Shown here piece by piece: positions 7,000 through 9,434 of a stretch of 9,434 nucleotides of DNA (the first letter of the stretch is position 1; every line of letters starts with the position of its first letter). The translations under genes and the position numbers were made by a program. Source of the stretch: AM-0621 sp964573505 (GTDB taxonomy: Bacteria; Planctomycetota; Planctomycetia; Planctomycetales; Planctomycetaceae); the NCBI GenBank assembly GCA_964573505.1, contig CAZNMS010000343.1:1-9434 (forward strand). The letters are read 5' to 3'. The notes under the pieces were generated by a model, which saw nothing but the letters and a program-made list of their open reading frames with translations, had not been told where the DNA came from and did no database searches.

Positions 7000-8325
7000 A
7001 TGTCTCGACGATTCGCACTCCATCATTGGCCGTTGTGTTTGGCGCTCGGAATTGGGCTCACTGGTTGCGGAAAGAATGACGCTCCCGAAGAGACCGCCGA
7101 ATCGAAGTCACCGGCTGCAATTAAAACGACAGCATCGAGTTCTCCGGCAGACGCACTCGTTGCGGAAGCGGTCGACTTCATTCAGAAGCGGCAGTTCAAC
7201 GAAGCCATCACGAAGCTCGGCGAGGCCATCAAGACCGACTCGAAGTGTGCTGAGGCGTACTTTCAACGCGCAGGCATTCTCGCTGATGCCGGTAAGGATC
7301 GCTTTGCTCTCAACGACTACAGCAAAGCCATCGAGCTAAATGACAAAGACGTTCGCTTTCACAACATGCGCGGTCTCTTCTTATTAACGCGCCGCCAGTA
7401 CGAACCGGCCATTCAAGACTTCTCGACCGCTATTCAAGCCGATCCGAAGTACGTGCAGGCCTACAACAATCGCGGTCTCGTGCATTTGGCGCAGTCGAAC
7501 TACGCCGACGCCGTTGCCGACTTCAATCACGCGGTTGAGATCGATCCGACTTATGTCGACGGCTTCAACAATCGCGGCTTTGCGTACTATCAAGCGGAGA
7601 ACGACGGCAAAGCTCTTGCCGACTTCAACAAGACAATCGAACTGAATCCGAAGTACCTCAACGCCTACAACAATCGGGCGATGCTGTTCGTGAGGAATAA
7701 GAAGTACAAGCAGGCTGTCGCTGACTTCACGTCGGCCATCGACATCGATCCGAACAACGCGAAGCACTACCAAAATCGAGCCGGTGCCTATGCGGAACTC
7801 GGTCAGCAAGAGCTTGCTCAAGCAGACGCCGCACGCGTGCGCTGGCTACTAAAGCTCGACGAACTCAACGGCGCGATCGCGCGCAATCCGAATGAGCCTC
7901 AAGGCTACATCCAGCGCGCAAGTCATCTCGCAAAAGGCGGACGCACGGAGATTGCTCTCGCCAATTTCGAGCAAGCAATCAACGTTGCTCCGCAGTCCGT
8001 TGAAGGGCTCAACGGCCGGGCTCGCTACTGGTTCGATCAAGGCGAGTACGCAAAGGCGATCGCCGACTGCAATCAAGCCATTGAACTGCTGAAGACGAGC
8101 AGCGGATGGAACCGGCAGACGCTCTCCATTCGAGGCGACTCGTACTTCAAGCTCGGCAAGCTCGATCATGCAATCGCCGACTTCGAAGCAACCGAACGAC
8201 TCGACCCGACCGTCGCCGACGCATACTTCGCGCGAGCGCAACAACGTCAAAAGTCCGGCGACCGCGCAGGAGCACAATCCGACCTCGAAACCGCGCGCAA
8301 GATCGACCCGAAAGTCGGCGAGTAA
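7000..8325 (+). CDS. TPR-repeat lipoprotein
   Basis: 441 residues. The N-terminus has charged MSRR, a hydrophobic stretch and the lipobox LTGC with Cys23, so the protein should be lipidated and membrane-anchored facing the periplasm. A Ser/Ala/Glu-rich linker (24-48) leads into about 11 tetratricopeptide repeats of 34 residues between roughly 50 and 438. Typical units read AYNNRGLVHLAQSNYADAV and end in a DPxY-type turn. Repeats at 152, 186 and 220 are nearly canonical. The series is disturbed near 280-300, dividing it into an N-terminal block (50-287) and a C-terminal block (about 300-438). TPR arrays are protein-binding scaffolds; the partner here is unknown and no enzymatic domain is present. 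It is a single gene behind a candidate promoter and a folded leader, facing the YfiR-like gene across a gap with a long inverted repeat. Assembly or scaffolding of envelope components is a guess. Confidence 0.92.
   Translation: MSRRFALHHWPLCLALGIGLTGCGKNDAPEETAESKSPAAIKTTASSSPADALVAEAVDFIQKRQFNEAITKLGEAIKTDSKCAEAYFQRAGILADAGKDRFALNDYSKAIELNDKDVRFHNMRGLFLLTRRQYEPAIQDFSTAIQADPKYVQAYNNRGLVHLAQSNYADAVADFNHAVEIDPTYVDGFNNRGFAYYQAENDGKALADFNKTIELNPKYLNAYNNRAMLFVRNKKYKQAVADFTSAIDIDPNNAKHYQNRAGAYAELGQQELAQADAARVRWLLKLDELNGAIARNPNEPQGYIQRASHLAKGGRTEIALANFEQAINVAPQSVEGLNGRARYWFDQGEYAKAIADCNQAIELLKTSSGWNRQTLSIRGDSYFKLGKLDHAIADFEATERLDPTVADAYFARAQQRQKSGDRAGAQSDLETARKIDPKVGE
7459..7680 (+). repeat. DNA-level repeats with 102-bp period inside the TPR gene
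   Basis: The stretch around CTACAACAATCGCGG starting at 7459 recurs at 7561 (one T for A near its start) and at 7663 (one changed base near the end). The copies are exactly 102 bp apart, equal to one 34-residue TPR unit. This supports the repeat register and may reflect fairly recent internal duplication or strong conservation of the AYNNRG segment. Confidence 0.7.
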
Positions 8326-8465
8326 TTTGTGTGACAGCCGCGCGATGAACGCTCAACGGTTCGAAAAAGCCGACCTGCAAGCCGCGCCGCTCGCCGAAGA
8401 AGGGAAGAGAGAGAACGCTAATCGGCGCTAATAAGCACTCATCAAAGACGGCTTCGAATGAGGAT

Positions 8466-8565
8466 GGGGTCGGGTCTACGAAATTTGGAAATTGGCGGGG
8501 AGCAGACTTCGTCCGCGGGAAGACTCTTACTCCCGCCAATTTCGAAATTTCGTAGACTCGACCCC
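8466..8565. repeat. 100-bp long inverted repeat (MITE/REP-like element or bidirectional terminator)
   Basis: Two 34-nt arms, 8466-8499 and 8532-8565, are reverse complements at 32 of 34 positions. One difference leaves a G.U pair and the other a G-G mismatch. Arms begin GGGGTCGGGTCTACG and end TAGACTCGACCCC, with a central segment of about 32 nt that contains the palindrome CCGCGG. It lies between the convergent TPR and YfiR-like genes. The terminal GGGGTC..GACCCC pattern reminds me of the ends of elements moved by IS200-like/RAYT (Y1) transposases, but that is recall and no transposase is present here. It could equally work as a two-way transcription barrier. The inverted repeat itself is certain; its identity is not. 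Confidence 0.8.
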
Positions 8566-8577
8566 TTGCTGGTTTGC

Positions 8578-9135
8578 TCACTCTTTCGCGACGACGGTGC
8601 GATGCACGTTGTAGGCGATCTTCTGCAAGCGCGAGTCGAACGTCAGTCCGGCAGAGGTCGCGGCGGGGACGCTGAGTTCGAACTTGATGTTGTCGTCGAC
8701 TCGGGTGAGGTAGATCGACGCGCCGTCTTCGATCGAGTGCCGCGTGTCGGAGACGATCAAGACGTTCTGCTTTTGATAACGCTTCACGGCTTCTCGAAGA
8801 CGGTCCCGATCCGCATCCGTTTCACCGCCGACGAAGATCATTTGGCACGGCGGAGCTTTCTCGATGCTGTCGATGCGAATGACAGTGACCGGCACGCCGT
8901 TGATCTTCGCGGCTGCAAAGGGCTTGAGCGTCTCGGCGGTCGGCAGTTCGCCGTAGATGCCGAGCACGAATGCTTTCGGCGGGTCTTTGCTCGGCCAACG
9001 CACGTAATTGCCGAGCTTGAAGAGATAGGCGGTTTTGACGGCACTCTCGTCTTGCTGCCATGCGTGCGCGCACGGGACTGCGAGCATGCAGAGCAGCACG
9101 AACACAGTCAGCAGATGTGCGAGTCGCAGAGCCAC
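8578..9135 (-). CDS. YfiR-family (DUF4154) exported protein
   Basis: From the GTG at 9135 the product is 185 residues, the usual size of the family, and begins with a Sec signal (ALRLAHLLTVFVLLCMLAV, cleavage after AHA at 25). The mature part has the YfiR landmarks: KTAYLFKLGNYVRWP (34-48), LGIYG, PPCQMIFVG (95-103), NVLIVSD (124-130), and the FELSVPAATSAGLTFDSRL stretch near the end. YfiR proteins are periplasmic, and the characterised one restrains the diguanylate cyclase YfiN; many relatives lie beside sensor kinases or TonB receptors. No such partner is in the window, so a role in signalling is only an analogy. Only one cysteine (97) remains after the signal, so the YfiR disulfides cannot form within one chain. 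The frame stays open to an ATG at 9321, but that would put 62 polar residues before the signal peptide, so the shorter start is preferred. Neither start has a clear ribosome binding site. Confidence 0.82.
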   Translation of the reverse strand: MALRLAHLLTVFVLLCMLAVPCAHAWQQDESAVKTAYLFKLGNYVRWPSKDPPKAFVLGIYGELPTAETLKPFAAAKINGVPVTVIRIDSIEKAPPCQMIFVGGETDADRDRLREAVKRYQKQNVLIVSDTRHSIEDGASIYLTRVDDNIKFELSVPAATSAGLTFDSRLQKIAYNVHRTVVAKE

Positions 9136-9390
9136 GATGAGAAAGCCGTTCGTCGAAAAGTGCCCGCCGGAAGTTTGAGTAAAGGTGCTGGCCCGATTGT
9201 GAGTCCTGCTGTCGGTCAAGCAGGTGCTGTCGACGACGCTGCTCAATGCGTCTCGACGGCGTTGATGCGCGGTGATGGTCGCCTTTCGCTCTGCGAAAGA
9301 GCGAGCTTGTTGCGGCGTCATCGCGCTATGACATCGCTATTACATAGACTCGTTTGAAGACGCACTTTCGCGGAGAGGTTGTGATTAAAT

Positions 9391-9434
9391 CGCCCCCGCG
9401 ACCCAGAGGGTGCCCCGGCACAAGGCCGGGGGCG
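9391..9434. repeat. GC-rich nested inverted repeats at the window edge
   Basis: CGCCCCCG (9391-9398) is perfectly inverted as CGGGGGCG (9427-9434). Competing inner stems are CCCCGGC/GCCGGGG (9413-9419 with 9425-9431, loop ACAAG) and ACCC/GGGT (9401-9404 with 9408-9411). On the complement the large stem is followed by ATTTAAT, a poor U-tract, so it might end a leftward transcript coming from beyond the window. It could also be a dispersed intergenic repeat cut by the window edge. Confidence 0.45.

Noticed and set aside
8345..8431. Possible 28-residue small protein after the TPR gene
   Set aside because: No ribosome binding site before the ATG, no conserved features, and low-complexity Glu/Arg/Ala content; not enough to call a gene.
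8416..8432. Tandem CGCTAAT with 10-bp period
   Set aside because: Only two 7-bp copies; could be chance and fits no known operator that I can name.
8458..9357. 299-codon + strand frame running through the inverted repeat and opposite the YfiR-like gene
   Set aside because: It reads through both arms of the inverted repeat and lies antisense to a gene with family motifs and a signal peptide; the translation shows no domain.

Overview
The window looks like part of a chromosome from an aquatic, Gram-negative-type bacterium with moderately high GC. Planctomycetota is my best guess. The reasons are scattered single-gene transcription units, weak Shine-Dalgarno signals at several genes, a very large HpnN/MMPL-type RND protein, a Sec-exported di-heme peroxidase, and intergenic hairpin elements of a kind I associate with that phylum. 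No rRNA or tRNA gene is visible, so the assignment is an inference. I see no CRISPR array, integrase, transposase or phage gene.

Layout from left to right: (1) 2-1111 (+), the 3' part of a class III PLP aminotransferase of the glutamate-1-semialdehyde aminomutase-like type; its start lies before the window. (2) 1176-2429 (-), an exported di-heme cytochrome c peroxidase, convergent with (1). (3) 2557-3453 (+), a LysR-type regulator of the OxyR class that keeps the redox cysteine pair at the exact OxyR spacing. It is divergent from the peroxidase across 127 bp. (4) 3576-6638 (-), a 1020-residue RND/MMPL transporter. (5) 6639-6999, a 361-bp gap with a candidate sigma70 promoter and a compact 100-nt element that can fold as a three-way junction ending just before the ribosome binding site of (6). 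(6) 7000-8325 (+), a TPR-repeat lipoprotein. (7) 8326-8577, a gap holding a 100-bp, nearly perfect long inverted repeat. (8) 8578 to about 9135 (-), a YfiR-family (DUF4154) exported protein. (9) The right end, with GC-rich inverted repeats running up to the window edge.

Functional links: the clearest unit is the divergent OxyR-type sensor and periplasmic peroxidase, which reads as a peroxide-sensing and detoxification pair. The RND transporter, TPR lipoprotein and YfiR-like protein all act at the envelope, but they are in separate transcription units and nothing shows that they form one pathway. The aminotransferase probably belongs to a surface-glycan or nucleotide-sugar locus to the left.

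I find no convincing new multi-gene system. The parts most worth a second look are the structured leader of the TPR gene (6881-6980) and the long inverted repeat at 8466-8565. The short gaps 1112-1175 and 3454-3575 show no feature I would defend.
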